From assembly GCF_018200035.1 (NCBI RefSeq), contig NZ_CP073581.1, positions 3,344,501 through 3,408,500 on the forward strand: a stretch of DNA of 64,000 nucleotides. Reading direction: 5' to 3'. Shown here in pieces: positions 34,453 to 44,519 of this stretch. Under the pieces are notes generated by a model. It did not search any database. It was not told the DNA's origin and was given only the letters and a program-made list of their open reading frames with translations. Every line of letters starts with the position of its first letter. The stretch's first letter is position 1. The translations under genes and the position numbers were made by a program. The stretch comes from Sulfitobacter albidus (lineage in GTDB: Bacteria; Pseudomonadota; Alphaproteobacteria; Rhodobacterales; Rhodobacteraceae).

Positions 34453-35633
34453 GCCGGGCGGTCGTCATCGGCAGCGGCCCCGCCGGGCTGATGGCGGCGC
34501 AGGCGCTGACGCAGGCGGGCCACCGCGTCACGATTGCCGAGGCGAAACCATCGGCGGGGCGCAAGTTTCTCATGGCCGGGAAATCCGGGCTGAACCTGAC
34601 CAAGGACGAGGCGCCGGAAACCTTTGCCGACACCTACGCAGAGGCGAGCCCGCGTCTGCGCCCGATGCTGGCGGCATTGGGCCCGCAAGGGGTGATGGAC
34701 TGGGCGCGCGGGTTGGATCAACCGGTGTTCACTGGCACAAGCGGCAGGGTTTTTCCTGAGGCGATGAAAGCCTCGCCACTGCTGCGCGCGTGGCTCGGGC
34801 GGCTGATGCAGGATGGGGCCACTCTGCGTACCCGCTGGCGCTGGACCGGGTGGGAGGGCGGTGCGCTGGCGTTCGACACGCCCGATGGTGCGCAGACCCT
34901 TGATGCCGATGTGACGATACTGGCGCTGGGCGGGGCAAGTTGGCGCCGTCTTGGGTCGGATGGCGGATGGGCCAACACGCTGGCCGCGCGCGGTGTGCCG
35001 CTTGCGCCTTTTGCCCCGGCAAACGCTGCCGTGGCGCGCCCGTGGTCCGCGCATATGGCAGCACATTTCGGCACACCGCTCAAGGCGATCGGCCTGCGCT
35101 GCGGCCCCTACAGCAGCCGCGGCGAGGCGATCCTGTCGGCGTACGGGCTGGAGGGCGGCGGGATCTATAGCGTCAGTCGGGGGCTGCGCGAGGGCCATCC
35201 GCTGACACTGGACCTCGCGCCGGATCTGACGGCCGACGCGATCGCGGCGCGGCTCAGCGGCCCGCGCGGCAAAGCGTCGTTTTCCAATCACCTGCGCAAA
35301 CGGCTGAAGCTGGATCCGGTGAAACGCGCGCTCTTGCAGGAACTGGCGCGCCCCTTGCCACAGGATCCCGGTGTGCTCGCCGCCGTCGTCAAGGCGTTGC
35401 CGGTGAGCGACGCCACCCTGCGTCCGATGGACGAGGCGATCTCGACCGCAGGAGGTATTGTGTGGGACGGGCTGACGGAAGATCTGGAGATCAAAGCACT
35501 CCCCGGCGTGTACGCCGCCGGAGAGATGATTGATTGGGAGGCACCGACGGGCGGTTATCTGATCACCGCCTGTCTGGCCACCGGCCTGCACGCGGGGCGC
35601 GCGGCGGCAGCCCGTCTGGCGGCGGGCGCCTAA
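34449..35633 (+). CDS. HI0933/YhiN-type flavoprotein (TIGR03862-like)
   Basis: FAD-binding oxidoreductase of 394 residues, of unknown substrate. The GTG start overlaps the mscS stop (GTGA). The dinucleotide fold is VVIGSGPAGLMAAQALTQAG at residues 5-24. AKPSAGRKFLMAGKSGLNLTK at ~34-54 is diagnostic of the HI0933 family, and the C-terminal FAD segment is VYAAGEMIDWEAPTGGYLI. The members are linked by some to RNA or cofactor reduction, but the role is not settled. It converges on the GST gene with a four-base overlap. Confidence 0.88.
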   Translation: MSRAVVIGSGPAGLMAAQALTQAGHRVTIAEAKPSAGRKFLMAGKSGLNLTKDEAPETFADTYAEASPRLRPMLAALGPQGVMDWARGLDQPVFTGTSGRVFPEAMKASPLLRAWLGRLMQDGATLRTRWRWTGWEGGALAFDTPDGAQTLDADVTILALGGASWRRLGSDGGWANTLAARGVPLAPFAPANAAVARPWSAHMAAHFGTPLKAIGLRCGPYSSRGEAILSAYGLEGGGIYSVSRGLREGHPLTLDLAPDLTADAIAARLSGPRGKASFSNHLRKRLKLDPVKRALLQELARPLPQDPGVLAAVVKALPVSDATLRPMDEAISTAGGIVWDGLTEDLEIKALPGVYAAGEMIDWEAPTGGYLITACLATGLHAGRAAAARLAAGA

Positions 35634-36220
35634 CTGTCGCGGGCGCGCACGGCCTTGAACGCGTCGCGCTTGCGCAGCTCACCCGCCCAGGCGCCGAGTT
35701 TATCGTCGACCGGATCAAACCCCGCACCGATCGACCAGTTCAGACAATGCACCGCCAGCAGGTCCGGCACGGTAATCGCATCCCCCATCAGGAACGGCCC
35801 ATCGAGCCGGTCTGACAGCGCCTTGGCCGAGCGGGCGAACTCTGCCTTGAGGCTGTCCTTGATCGCGGGCACGCGGGCCTCCTCGGGAAAGACAAAGGAA
35901 TGTTTGGCCGCCGCCCATAGGATCGCATCGAATTCGTCGATCAGCCAGAACAGCATCGCGTCCTGACGCGCGCGGGCGGGGGTGCCTGCAGGGGCGGTCA
36001 GCGCGCCGTGCTTGTCGGCGAGGTACTGCATGATCGCAACCGAATCCGTCAACACATCCTCGCCGTCCTTCAGCGCCGGGATCTTGCCGGAGGGGTTGTA
36101 CTGCTTTGCCTCGTCGGACCGTGGCCCGGCGGGGATCAGATCATAGCTTTGCCCCAGCTCTTCGAGCATCCACATCACGCGGAACGCCCGCGATTTCACC
36201 GTGCCGATTACCGTGTACAT
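35630..36220 (-). CDS. Glutathione S-transferase-family protein
   Basis: Cytosolic GST-fold protein of 196 residues. N-terminal thioredoxin-like domain: YTVIGTVKSRAFRVMWMLEELG, then PSGKIPALKDGEDVLTDSVAIMQYL, which carries the cis-Pro (KIPAL) and glutathione gamma-Glu binding (TDSVAI). The C-terminal helical domain includes DGPFLMGDAITVPDLLAVHCLNW. The substrate is unknown. It is the first gene downstream of holA in the leftward lptE-holA run (18 bases apart on the 3' side of GST's own start). Confidence 0.9.
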   Translation of the reverse strand: MYTVIGTVKSRAFRVMWMLEELGQSYDLIPAGPRSDEAKQYNPSGKIPALKDGEDVLTDSVAIMQYLADKHGALTAPAGTPARARQDAMLFWLIDEFDAILWAAAKHSFVFPEEARVPAIKDSLKAEFARSAKALSDRLDGPFLMGDAITVPDLLAVHCLNWSIGAGFDPVDDKLGAWAGELRKRDAFKAVRARDS

Positions 36221-36238
36221 GTCTGTCTCTCCCTTGAA

Positions 36239-37236
36239 TTACCTGCCGCGAAACATCGCCAGACGGATGAACAACCGCTCCACAATCGCCAACGCCGGGG
36301 CGGTCTGCCCGGCGGAGCGAAGCTTGAGGTCGGTATCCGTCAACATCTCTAGCGCCTCTTCCAGCTTTACCGCCCCCCAGTCGCGCGCCTGACGACTCAC
36401 CCGGTCGCGGTCGCGCACGCCGTAGACCGGTGCGCCGGGGTTGCAGGCGATGCGGTGCAACGTGCGAAAATGGCGCATCGCCATGATGCTGAGCGTGACG
36501 GCATTCACACCCTGGCTTTGCAGGCGCCGCATCAACGGGCCGATCTGCGCCGATTGCGCCTCAGCCACGACGTTGAGGATATCATCCACTCCCGCTTCGA
36601 CCGAGGCAGGGGCGCAGGCGGCAATATCGTCGAGCGTGATGGGTGCGTCGGGATCGCTGAGTTTGTAGAGCGCGAGTTTTTCCAGCGTCTGACGAAAATC
36701 ACCGGGATCCAGCGCGCGCGCCAGCTCTTCGAGCGCGCCCATGGCGGTGCCGTCGACGGTGAGTTTCGCATCGGTGAGCATAGCCTCGATCTCGGCCCGG
36801 GTGGGCGGATTGTCGTAGATGGCAAGGGCGTAGGCGTTGGGGTGGCTCTCGAACGCCTTGCGCAGTTTCGAGGTCTTTTTCAGATCACCCGCGCTGATCA
36901 CGATCTGGGCGTCGCCCGGTTGCCAGTCGGCAAGGGTGTCGAGGATCGGTTTGGCGAACTGCTCGGTCGCGCCCTCGACAAAGGCGGCGCGGGGGCCCGG
37001 AAAGAATCCGACGGCCTTGATGGCGTCGTTCAAGAGCGCGGGCTCGCGCCGCAGATCACCGGCTGGCAGGCGGGTCAGGCGCATTTCCTCCTCGGCCTGC
37101 GGTCCCAGCAGCGCCTTGAGATAATCCTGCCGCTTGATCGCCACGCGCATGGCATCGGCGCCGAACACCAAAAGCCCGAGTGCGTCGCGCGGGGCTTGGC
37201 GATCAGCCCGGCGGCCTCGCGCATCGACAGCTTCAT
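36239..37236 (-). pseudogene. holA: DNA polymerase III delta subunit HolA, frameshifted (probable sequencing error)
   Basis: Clamp-loader delta subunit that opens the sliding clamp. The true start is the ATG at 37234-37236, which overlaps the lptE stop (ATGA) and reads [15 protein letters not shown]. The frame then shifts by one base in the run 37191-37194 (CCCC on the coding strand) and resumes as RDALGLLVFGADAMRVAIKRQDYLKALLG, continuing with the family features (PRAAFVEGATEQFAKPIL, ISAGDLKKTSKLRKAFE, LDDIAACAPASVEAGVDDIL) to the stop at 36239. One extra base gives a ~332-residue HolA. Since holA is normally essential, a real null is unlikely. Confidence 0.9.
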
Positions 37237-37742
37237 GCGGGAATGTCTGAGGTGAACAGCCGCGCGACGATCTGATCGGCAAGGATCACCATCAACCGCT
37301 CCAGCGCGTCCCGCTCGGCGGCGAGGGTTGCGACGGTGGTGCCGGTGGCGGAATAGGCGGTGAATTGGTTGACCTCGCCCGAGGTCACGACCGCACCCGT
37401 TTCCAGATCGCGCAGGGAATAGGCGGCGGCACCGATGAGGTTGAACCGTTCGATATCGCCCTCGGTATTCACGGCCAGCCCTTCGGAAGAGGTCGACAGC
37501 CCCATATCCAGCGCAAAGCGCGGGGTGGCGGCGCGGCCAAGGCGCTGCTCCAGCTGGCGGGTCATCAGATAGCCGCTTTCGGTCGTCGGGGCCTGCACCT
37601 CGACCCGGCCCCGCAGGGCGGTGCCCGCACCGTCCGGGCCGTAGACGGGCGTGAACCCGCAGGCGCCAAGGCCAAGGGCGCCGAGCAGGAGGGCACGGCG
37701 ATTGAACGATGGCGTATTCCTGCGCCGCTCAAGCAACGACAT
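37233..37742 (-). CDS. lptE: LPS-assembly lipoprotein LptE
   Basis: Outer-membrane lipoprotein of 169 residues that plugs LptD for lipopolysaccharide export. Signal and lipobox are [16 protein letters not shown], with Cys28 as lipidation site; [21 protein letters not shown] right after it is the LptE hallmark (G-F-x-P-x-Y). The rest alternates short strands and helices ([48 protein letters not shown]). It overlaps leuS by 14 bases upstream and holA by four downstream, the conserved leuS-lptE-holA order. Confidence 0.92.
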   Translation of the reverse strand: MSLLERRRNTPSFNRRALLLGALGLGACGFTPVYGPDGAGTALRGRVEVQAPTTESGYLMTRQLEQRLGRAATPRFALDMGLSTSSEGLAVNTEGDIERFNLIGAAAYSLRDLETGAVVTSGEVNQFTAYSATGTTVATLAAERDALERLMVILADQIVARLFTSDIPA

Positions 37743-40290
37743 TCACGATCCGGCCGGGCACGACGATCACCTTTTTCGGGGTTGCGCCGTCGAGTGTACG
37801 GATCACCGCCTCATGGGCAAGGGCCAGCTTTTCAACCTCGGCCTTGTCCATATCGGCGGGCACCTCGATTTCTGCCCGGCGTTTGCCGTTGACCTGAATG
37901 GGCAGGGTCACGGTGTCAGAGACCAGCATCGCCTCGTCGGCCACCGGCCAATCGGCGGTGGCGATCAGCCCTTCGCCCCCCTGCGTGGCCCAGATGTCTT
38001 CGGCCAGGTGCGGCGTCATCGGCGCCATAAGCTGTGCCAGCGTCATCACCGCCTCGCGTTGTGCGGCCTGCCCTGCCTTGGATTTCTGCAACACGGCGGT
38101 AAAGCCGTAAAGCTTGGCAATCGCCGCGTTGAAGCCAAAGCTGTCGATGGCGAGCGAGACGTCATTGATGGTCTTGTGTATCTCGCGGCGCAGATCATCG
38201 TCACCCTCACCCGGCGCGCCCTCGTCCATCCCGGCGATCCGGTCGCTGATGTTCCACACGCGCGACAGATGCTTATACGCGGCCTCCGCACCTGAGGCGG
38301 TCCATTCCACGTCCCGTTCCGGGGGCGAATCGCTCAGCACGAACCAGCGGGCAGTGTCGGCGCCGTAGGACGAGATGATGTTGAGCGGATCAACCACGTT
38401 GTTCTTGGATTTCGACATTTTGGCCGACGGGATGATCTGGACCTCCGCGCCACCATCCTTCAGAACGGCGCGGTCGCCGTGCAGCTCGACCTCTTCGGGG
38501 TAGTGAAACACGGGACGGTCATCGGCGCCTTTGCTGCGGTAGATCGCGTGGGTCACCATCCCTTGGGTGAAAAGCGCGTCAAAAGGCTCGATCGCGGACT
38601 CGGGCAGGTGGCCCGTCATCTGCATCGCGCGCGCAAAGAAACGGGCGTAGAGCAGGTGAAGAATCGCGTGTTCGACCCCGCCGATGTACTGATCCACGTT
38701 CATCCAGTATTGCGCGTCGTCCATCACCGTCGGCGTGTCGGCGCGCGGAGCGGTGAAGCGGGCGAAATACCACGACGAATCGACGAAGGTGTCCATCGTG
38801 TCGGTTTCCCGGCGGGCCGCAGCCCCGCAGGACGGGCAGGGCACGTTGCGCCAGGCGTCATGGCGATCCAGCGGGTTGCCGGGCGTCTCGAATGTCACGT
38901 CCTCGGGCAGTTTAACCGGTAGGTTTTCCTTCTTTTCGGGGACCACGCCGCAGGCGTCGCAATGCACCACGGGGATCGGGCACCCCCAGTAGCGCTGGCG
39001 CGACAGGCCCCAGTCGCGCAGGCGGTACTTGGTCACGCCCTGACCCACGCCCTTGTCCTCGCAGAAGGTCACGGCGGCATCGATGGCCTCAAGGCCCGTC
39101 TGCCATGGCTCCCCGGCGAAGCCGCGGTTGTAGAACACTTTTTCCGTCTTTGCGGGCACGTAGGCTTCGGTCAGCTCGGGGTTTGCGTCCTCCGACGGCA
39201 GGTAGGTCGAGATGATGGGCAGCCCGTATTTGGTGGCAAATTCGAAATCGCGCTGGTCGTGTGCGGGGCAGCCAAAGATCGCGCCGGTGCCGTATTCCAT
39301 AAGGATGAAATTCGCGATGTAGACGGGCAATTCGTGCGCGGTATCAAAGGGATGGCGCACCCGGATCCCTGTATCGAGGCCCAGCTTTTCGCCGGTCTCG
39401 ATGGCTTCCTCAGTGGTGCCGCCCTTGCGGCATTCCGCGACAAATTCGGCTACCTTGGGGTCACCGGCCTCCAGCAGCTTGGCCAGCGGGTGATCGGGCG
39501 AGATGCCGACAAAGGAGGCGCCCAGCAGCGTGTCGGGGCGCGTTGTGTAGACCTCGATGCGGTCATGCCCGTCGGGGGCATCCACGGTCGAGAAAGCGAA
39601 TTGCAGACCGCGCGATTTGCCGATCCAGTTCTCCTGCATCAGCCGTACCTTGGCGGGCCAGTTTTCAAGCGAGTCCAGCGCGCTGAGCAGTTCTTCGGAA
39701 TAATCCGAGATCTTGAAGAACCACTGCGTCAACTCGCGGCGTTCGACCAATGCACCCGAGCGCCAGCCGCGCCCCTGTTCGACCTGCTCGTTGGCGAGCA
39801 CGGTCATGTCGACCGGATCCCAGTTGACCACCGCGTTCTTGCGGTAGATCAGCCCGGCCTCGATCATGTCGATGAACATGGCCTGCTGGTGACGGTAGTA
39901 TTCGGGATGGCACGTCGCAATTTCGCGGCTCCAGTCGAGCGAGAAGCCCAGCGGCTTCATCTGGCCCTTCATGTCCTCGATGTTCTGGTAGGTCCACTCA
40001 CCGGGGTGGATGCCCTTTTGCATGGCGGCGTTTTCGGCGGCCAGGCCAAAGGCGTCCCAGCCCATCGGGTGCAGCACGTTGAAACCGCTCGCCTTTTTGT
40101 AGCGCGCGATGACGTCGCCCATGGTGTAGTTGCGCACGTGGCCCATATGGATGCGCCCGGACGGGTAGGGAAACATCTCAAGCACGTAGTATTTGGGTTT
40201 GTCGGCGGCACGGGTCGCCTTGAAGATCTCGCGCTGATCCCAGGCGGCTTGCCAGCGGGCTTCGATCTCGGAGGGGGTGTAGCGGGTCAT
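37729..40290 (-). CDS. leuS: Leucyl-tRNA synthetase
   Basis: Class Ia synthetase of 853 residues, the normal length. The HIGH motif is PSGRIHMGH near residues 43-51; the CP1 editing domain spans about 220-420 ([40 protein letters not shown]); KMSKSKNN is near residues 624-631; the anticodon-binding helices and the C-terminal domain follow. It charges leucine to tRNA-Leu and hydrolyses mischarged products. First gene of leuS-lptE-holA; the coding strand begins at the ATG at 40288-40290. Confidence 0.98.
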   Translation of the reverse strand: MTRYTPSEIEARWQAAWDQREIFKATRAADKPKYYVLEMFPYPSGRIHMGHVRNYTMGDVIARYKKASGFNVLHPMGWDAFGLAAENAAMQKGIHPGEWTYQNIEDMKGQMKPLGFSLDWSREIATCHPEYYRHQQAMFIDMIEAGLIYRKNAVVNWDPVDMTVLANEQVEQGRGWRSGALVERRELTQWFFKISDYSEELLSALDSLENWPAKVRLMQENWIGKSRGLQFAFSTVDAPDGHDRIEVYTTRPDTLLGASFVGISPDHPLAKLLEAGDPKVAEFVAECRKGGTTEEAIETGEKLGLDTGIRVRHPFDTAHELPVYIANFILMEYGTGAIFGCPAHDQRDFEFATKYGLPIISTYLPSEDANPELTEAYVPAKTEKVFYNRGFAGEPWQTGLEAIDAAVTFCEDKGVGQGVTKYRLRDWGLSRQRYWGCPIPVVHCDACGVVPEKKENLPVKLPEDVTFETPGNPLDRHDAWRNVPCPSCGAAARRETDTMDTFVDSSWYFARFTAPRADTPTVMDDAQYWMNVDQYIGGVEHAILHLLYARFFARAMQMTGHLPESAIEPFDALFTQGMVTHAIYRSKGADDRPVFHYPEEVELHGDRAVLKDGGAEVQIIPSAKMSKSKNNVVDPLNIISSYGADTARWFVLSDSPPERDVEWTASGAEAAYKHLSRVWNISDRIAGMDEGAPGEGDDDLRREIHKTINDVSLAIDSFGFNAAIAKLYGFTAVLQKSKAGQAAQREAVMTLAQLMAPMTPHLAEDIWATQGGEGLIATADWPVADEAMLVSDTVTLPIQVNGKRRAEIEVPADMDKAEVEKLALAHEAVIRTLDGATPKKVIVVPGRIVNVVA

Positions 40291-40374
40291 GGGAATGCCT
40301 TTTTACGCAACAACGCCGGACATGTGGATGTCACACGAGCCCGGCGCTGGAAGAATTCGGAAAGATATGAACGC

Positions 40375-40869
40375 TCAGAGCCGGTTGTCGGCGATCCGTA
40401 GTTCACGGGCGCGGGTCAGGATGGCATCCTCAACCGCGCGGGACGTGGCCGCGCTGACCGGACCGCCGCGCGATTGCAGGGCGACGTTCAGCGACCGCGC
40501 GTCGAGTGCGGGATCGTCGATCAGAACGGTGGCACGGTACGCACGGCCGCCGCCCGGCGGGGTGCCGTAGCCGGTCACAATCACACCCGTGAAAGGATCG
40601 ACCGACTGCACCGGCAGGAAATTCAGCACTTCGAGAGAGGCGGACCACAGGTAGCGGTTCACCAAAACCGTGCTTTCAGTGCGGTTGTTGCGAAAGATTG
40701 ACCAGATGGTGTTGGCGGGATTCGTCTCGACGTTCGAGGGGATGTTCTGGTTGTTGTAGTATTCGGGCCGGTCCGTCGCGGGGGAGCCCAACTGTCGCCC
40801 ACCACAGGCGACCAGCACGCCAAGGGCGAACACCATTACCGCAAAATTCACTACCTGTCTGCGCATCAT
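40375..40869 (-). CDS. DUF3576 lipoprotein
   Basis: Predicted lipoprotein of 164 residues from the double ATG at 40864-40869. Signal and lipobox are VVNFAVMVFALGVLVACGG. The mature protein follows the alphaproteobacterial DUF3576 pattern: TIWSIFRNN, VNRYLWSASLEVLNFLPVQSVDPFTGVIVTGYG, RAYRATVLIDDPALDARSL and a C-terminal helix. Function unknown; the conserved position next to leuS suggests an envelope role, by association only. Confidence 0.88.
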   Translation of the reverse strand: MMRRQVVNFAVMVFALGVLVACGGRQLGSPATDRPEYYNNQNIPSNVETNPANTIWSIFRNNRTESTVLVNRYLWSASLEVLNFLPVQSVDPFTGVIVTGYGTPPGGGRAYRATVLIDDPALDARSLNVALQSRGGPVSAATSRAVEDAILTRARELRIADNRL

Positions 40870-41134
40870 GCCCGCCACCTCTATGCAAGTTGGCCATGGA
40901 ATACCCAAGCGAACAGGGCGGGGCAAGGTATATGTACGTGCGCACGCGCGGGGGCCGACGGCGCATTTAAGGCACCGATGGCGAAACTGTGGCAAAGCTG
41001 CACCATCGCGCGGCGCAGTTTTGCGGGCCTGTCGGGTTCGCTTGCCAAAACAGGGGCGGCGGCGCAAAAGACCCTCATACCTAGATCGGAATTCCCCGGT
41101 CGGGTCCTACTGATTTCAAACCGAGGGAAAACTC

Positions 41135-42034
41135 ATGAAAAAAGTTCTCTTCGCAACGACTGCTCTGGTTGCAACAGCTTCCGTTGCCGCAGCAGACGTA
41201 AGCTTTTCCGGCTACGGCCGTTTTGGTATCATCTACCAGTCCGACGCCGATGGCCTGGGCAACAGCGACACCAACCTGACAAGCCGCTGGCGCCTGCAGA
41301 TCGACACAACAGCTGAATCCGACGCTGGTGTGACATTTGGTGCCCGCGTTCGCCTCGAAGGCGAAGAGCGTGACGCAGCCGCAGGTCAGCGCCCACAGTT
41401 CAACGGCGTTCGTTACTTCGCCCGCTCCGGCGGTCTGGAAGTCGGCGTTGGCAACATCTTCGGCGCCCTGGAATTCATGCCTGGCATGTACCCCATCGAC
41501 ATCGGTCTGACCGGTCACAACTATGACTACACCGCGTACAACTTCCGCGGCGACGCATACTCCTCCGGCGGTCTGGGCGATGGCGGCGACAACGGCGTTG
41601 AAGTTCTGTACTCCGCAGGCGACTTCTCCGTGCACGTTTCGGCTTCCGACACAGACGACCGTATTGCCGCACACGCAGCATACACATGGAACGGCTGGAC
41701 ATTCGCACTGGGTGCACAGGACTCCGACAACGCAGCTGACACTGAGTTCGCTGCTTCGGTTGGTGGTTCCTTCGGTATCGCAGACGTGACACTGGCCTAT
41801 GCCGACAACGGCACAGCTGGCGACCACATCGTTCTGGCAGGCCGCGTTGACGTTGGTGCCGCAACCAACATCGAAGCCTACGTTGCCGACGCCGATCAGT
41901 GGAACGACACATCGTTCGGTATCGACTTCAACCACGACATGGGCGGCGGTACATCGCTGCGCGGTGGTATCACAACAGGCGGTTCGCTCGGTGACGAGCA
42001 GCTGGTCGACCTGGGTGTTCGCTTCAACTTCTAA
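41135..42034 (+). CDS. Major outer-membrane porin
   Basis: General-diffusion porin of 299 residues. Residues 1-21 are a signal peptide (MKKVLFATTALVATASVAAA). The mature chain is a run of amphipathic beta strands (VSFSGYGRFGIIYQ, RWRLQIDTTAESDAGVTFGARV) and ends with the aromatic VDLGVRFNF, the C-terminal Phe required for barrel insertion. Its eyelet loop region is VGNIFGALEFMPGMYP. Codon use differs from its neighbours, with many ACA, GCA and GTT codons, which suggests very high expression. GAGG precedes the ATG and a strong terminator follows, so it is monocistronic. Confidence 0.93.
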   Translation: MKKVLFATTALVATASVAAADVSFSGYGRFGIIYQSDADGLGNSDTNLTSRWRLQIDTTAESDAGVTFGARVRLEGEERDAAAGQRPQFNGVRYFARSGGLEVGVGNIFGALEFMPGMYPIDIGLTGHNYDYTAYNFRGDAYSSGGLGDGGDNGVEVLYSAGDFSVHVSASDTDDRIAAHAAYTWNGWTFALGAQDSDNAADTEFAASVGGSFGIADVTLAYADNGTAGDHIVLAGRVDVGAATNIEAYVADADQWNDTSFGIDFNHDMGGGTSLRGGITTGGSLGDEQLVDLGVRFNF

Positions 42035-42059
42035 GTTGACCGCAACAACCTGACGATTT

Positions 42060-42093
42060 GGGGCGTACCTTCGGGTGCGCCCCTTTTCTTTTG
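42060..42093 (+). terminator. Intrinsic terminator of the porin gene
   Basis: GGGGCGTACC pairs with GGTGCGCCCC (ten pairs, one T.G) around a TTCG tetraloop and is followed by TTTTCTTTT. Confidence 0.93.
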
Positions 42094-42134
42094 TGCGCGG
42101 CTGTTATTTCTAGTCAGGACAAGGAGACCGCCGC

Positions 42135-42788
42135 ATGACCATTGAGACGATCAAAGACCGCATTGCAAAGGCCGCGCAGGCGGCAAATCGCGCTGAGGAT
42201 AGCGTCAAATTGATCGCGGTCAGCAAGGTACAGCCCAACGAGCGGGTCGAAGCCGTGCTGGAGGCGGGGCACCGCTGCTTTGGCGAGAATCGCGTGCAGG
42301 AGGCTGCGGGCAAGTGGCCCGATTTTCGCGAGCGTTTCGCGGGCGTGGATCTGCACCTCATCGGCCCGTTGCAGACCAACAAGGCCAGGCAGGCGATGGA
42401 GCTGGCGCAATCCATCCATACGCTCGACCGGCCCAAGCTGGCAAAAACCCTTGCCCGCCTCGCACAGGAAATAGGTCAGTGCCCGGAGCTTTTCATTCAG
42501 GTCAACACCGGGGAGGAAGAGCAGAAGGCGGGAGTGATGCCCGCGCAAGCCGATGATTTCATCGCAGAGTGTCGTGCCCTCGACCTGCCCGTCGCGGGCC
42601 TGATGTGCATCCCCCCTGTAGAGGAAGAACCCGCGTTGCATTTTGCACTGCTGGCCAAGATCGCGGCACGCAATGACCTCAGCGGGCTGTCCATGGGGAT
42701 GAGCGGCGATTTCGAGCGCGCAATCGCGTTGGGGGCCACCCACGTGCGTGTAGGCTCCGCCATATTCGGTGAACGTGTGCCGGGCTAG
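42135..42788 (+). CDS. YggS-family PLP-binding protein (PLPBP)
   Basis: Pyridoxal-phosphate homeostasis protein of 217 residues with a single alpha/beta barrel. The PLP Lys is in VKLIAVSKVQP near residues 29-39. CFGENRVQEAAGKWP, HLIGPLQTNKARQAM, FIQVNTGEEEQKAGV and GLSMGMSGDFERAIALGATHVRVGSAIFG are the family signatures; the last binds the phosphate. The family buffers free PLP and affects amino-acid metabolism. It converges with the L,D-transpeptidase gene, overlapping by four bases. Confidence 0.95.
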   Translation: MTIETIKDRIAKAAQAANRAEDSVKLIAVSKVQPNERVEAVLEAGHRCFGENRVQEAAGKWPDFRERFAGVDLHLIGPLQTNKARQAMELAQSIHTLDRPKLAKTLARLAQEIGQCPELFIQVNTGEEEQKAGVMPAQADDFIAECRALDLPVAGLMCIPPVEEEPALHFALLAKIAARNDLSGLSMGMSGDFERAIALGATHVRVGSAIFGERVPG

Positions 42789-43279
42789 GCCACGATCAGG
42801 CGTGTCCGAAAGCGTATGCGCCGCGCGATAGCGTGCAGGTGGTCGCGCCGGAGGGCGACGCAGCCTTCGGTCGGATAGCCCGGTCGCCGCCATTGATGAA
42901 TGAAAATAGCCGATCCGCGCCCCGGCACGGCATAGGGCCAGTTCCAATCCGTGAGAATCACTAAGTCATATAACGGGTCCGCCCGCCGCAAGCGCTCATG
43001 GCTGGGTGAATAGGGGGCGCGGACCATGGTGTTATAATCCTCGGCCGTGGGGTCATCCGACCACAGATCACCCGGCCCGATGGGCACCGCCCAATCAGTT
43101 GGTGCCACCATCCGGTCGGGCCGGTAAAGCATGCCGACAATTCTGTGTACACCGCGCGGCGTAGCGCCGTCGCCTTCGCGTTTGCGCCCCGATACCCCGC
43201 CTTTCCCGATAGTGCAGGGCCACAGCCGCCCCTGAAACCGCAGGCCGCGTGGCGTGAGGACCAGATCGTCCGGGCTCAT
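42785..43279 (-). CDS. L,D-transpeptidase (YkuD-family) catalytic domain protein
   Basis: Protein of 164 residues consisting of little more than a YkuD-type catalytic domain. The hallmark [21 protein letters not shown] near residues 128-148 contains the His and the catalytic Cys in [25 protein letters not shown] near residues 25-44 is the substrate-binding start of the fold. No signal peptide is seen, so export or a cytoplasmic role is open. Such enzymes form 3-3 cross-links or attach proteins to peptidoglycan. It overlaps ribA by four bases (ATGA). Confidence 0.88.
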   Translation of the reverse strand: MSPDDLVLTPRGLRFQGRLWPCTIGKGGVSGRKREGDGATPRGVHRIVGMLYRPDRMVAPTDWAVPIGPGDLWSDDPTAEDYNTMVRAPYSPSHERLRRADPLYDLVILTDWNWPYAVPGRGSAIFIHQWRRPGYPTEGCVALRRDHLHAIARRIRFRTRLIVA

Positions 43280-44355
43280 AACAGGTGACCGGATTTGCGC
43301 GCCTTCACGGCCAGATAGGCCGCGTTGTGGCGGTTTTCCCCGACAATGAGGGGCACGCGCTCGGTCACCTCGATGCCGCTTGCGCGCATCATCTCGACCT
43401 TGCGTGGATTGTTGGTCAGCAGACGTACCGCGCTGAACCCCAGCGAAGACAGAATATCCGCACCCAAACGGAAATCACGCTCGTCATCTTCAAAGCCCAA
43501 CCTGTGATTCGCCTCCACGGTGTCGAAACCCTGATCTTGCAGAGAATAGGCGCGCATCTTGTTCGCCAACCCAATGCCGCGACCTTCCTGATTGAGATAG
43601 AGAAAGAGGCCCTCGCCCTCGGCGCCCATCTGTGCCAGCGCCGCGCGCAGCTGCGGGCCGCAGTCGCATTTCAGACTGCCCAGCACGTCGCCCGTGAAAC
43701 AGGCCGAATGCAGTCGGCTCAACACGGGGCGGGTCCGATCCGGGCGGCCGACTTCAATCGCGTAATGCTCCTCTCCGCCGTCATCGGGGCGAAAGATATG
43801 CAGCCGTCCGGCTTCAGATGCTTCCATCGGCAGTCGGGCCTGTACGACCGGATGCAACGGGCTGCGCGCCTTGAGCACCTCTTGAGCGGCAGGCAGGCTG
43901 ACGTAGGTCAGGCGGGTGTTGGCGGCAAAGGCGGACGCGGCGGGAATCGGGCTGACGATCGCTGCCGGCAACAGGTGGGCGGATTTCACGAGGGCCAGTG
44001 CCGCGCGGTGCACATCCACATCGCCGCCCCGCTCCGCGATCAGGGGCCCTTTCATCGGCACGCTCAGATCGTCCTTGGGATCCGCCAGTGCCCGGATCCA
44101 TCGCAGGTTCGCGCCCTCGGGTATGGAAATCCGCGCGAGATCCCCGTCATAGCACCGCGCTTTGAGCGTTTGCGCCCGCCGCTCCGACAGCACCAGAACC
44201 GGGGCGCCCTCCAGCGCGTGCAGTGCGTGGAGCCGTTCGGCCCCCAGCGTCTCGGCTGCGAGAACCAATGCATTGCCCAGCACGACGGGTACGCCCATGC
44301 GCAGATCGGCACGCGCGCGCGCCGTAATCTCGACAGGATCGGGGGCAAAAGACAT
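43276..44355 (-). CDS. ribA: GTP cyclohydrolase II with unusual N-terminal domain
   Basis: Opens GTP to the first riboflavin precursor. The protein has 359 residues. The C-terminal ~200 residues are a complete cyclohydrolase [23 protein letters not shown] supplies three zinc Cys, [17 protein letters not shown] has the catalytic Arg/Tyr region, and [13 protein letters not shown] follows. The N-terminal ~150 residues ([20 protein letters not shown]) are not a RibB domain: I see none of the conserved acidic RibB loop. This extra domain is known in other alphaproteobacterial RibA proteins but its role is unclear. It is divergent from the CenR-like regulator. Confidence 0.9.
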   Translation of the reverse strand: MSFAPDPVEITARARADLRMGVPVVLGNALVLAAETLGAERLHALHALEGAPVLVLSERRAQTLKARCYDGDLARISIPEGANLRWIRALADPKDDLSVPMKGPLIAERGGDVDVHRAALALVKSAHLLPAAIVSPIPAASAFAANTRLTYVSLPAAQEVLKARSPLHPVVQARLPMEASEAGRLHIFRPDDGGEEHYAIEVGRPDRTRPVLSRLHSACFTGDVLGSLKCDCGPQLRAALAQMGAEGEGLFLYLNQEGRGIGLANKMRAYSLQDQGFDTVEANHRLGFEDDERDFRLGADILSSLGFSAVRLLTNNPRKVEMMRASGIEVTERVPLIVGENRHNAAYLAVKARKSGHLL

Positions 44356-44466
44356 GGATTGTTACAACTCCACTCGATTTCTGAAAGACTCCTACCCCGC
44401 AAAGGCCGGAATTGAAACATTTGACCGTGCGTCTGACACACCCGCGTGAGAACGGCGCGCAAAGCC

Positions 44467-44494
44467 TTGTTGATTGTCGCAAGGGGCATATTTT
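44467..44494 (+). promoter_or_regulatory. Possible sigma70-type promoter of the CenR-like gene
   Basis: TTGTTG (44467-44472) and TATTTT (44489-44494) are separated by 16 bases and lie 25 bases before the start codon. This is a pattern match only. Confidence 0.3.
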
Positions 44495-44519
44495 GAAGTC
44501 AACACAACGGAGAGAGATC

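Noticed and set aside
44412..44519. Upstream extension of the CenR-like gene to an ATG at 44412
   Set aside because: The 36 extra residues lack similarity to receiver proteins, and GGAGAG before 44520 marks the real start.
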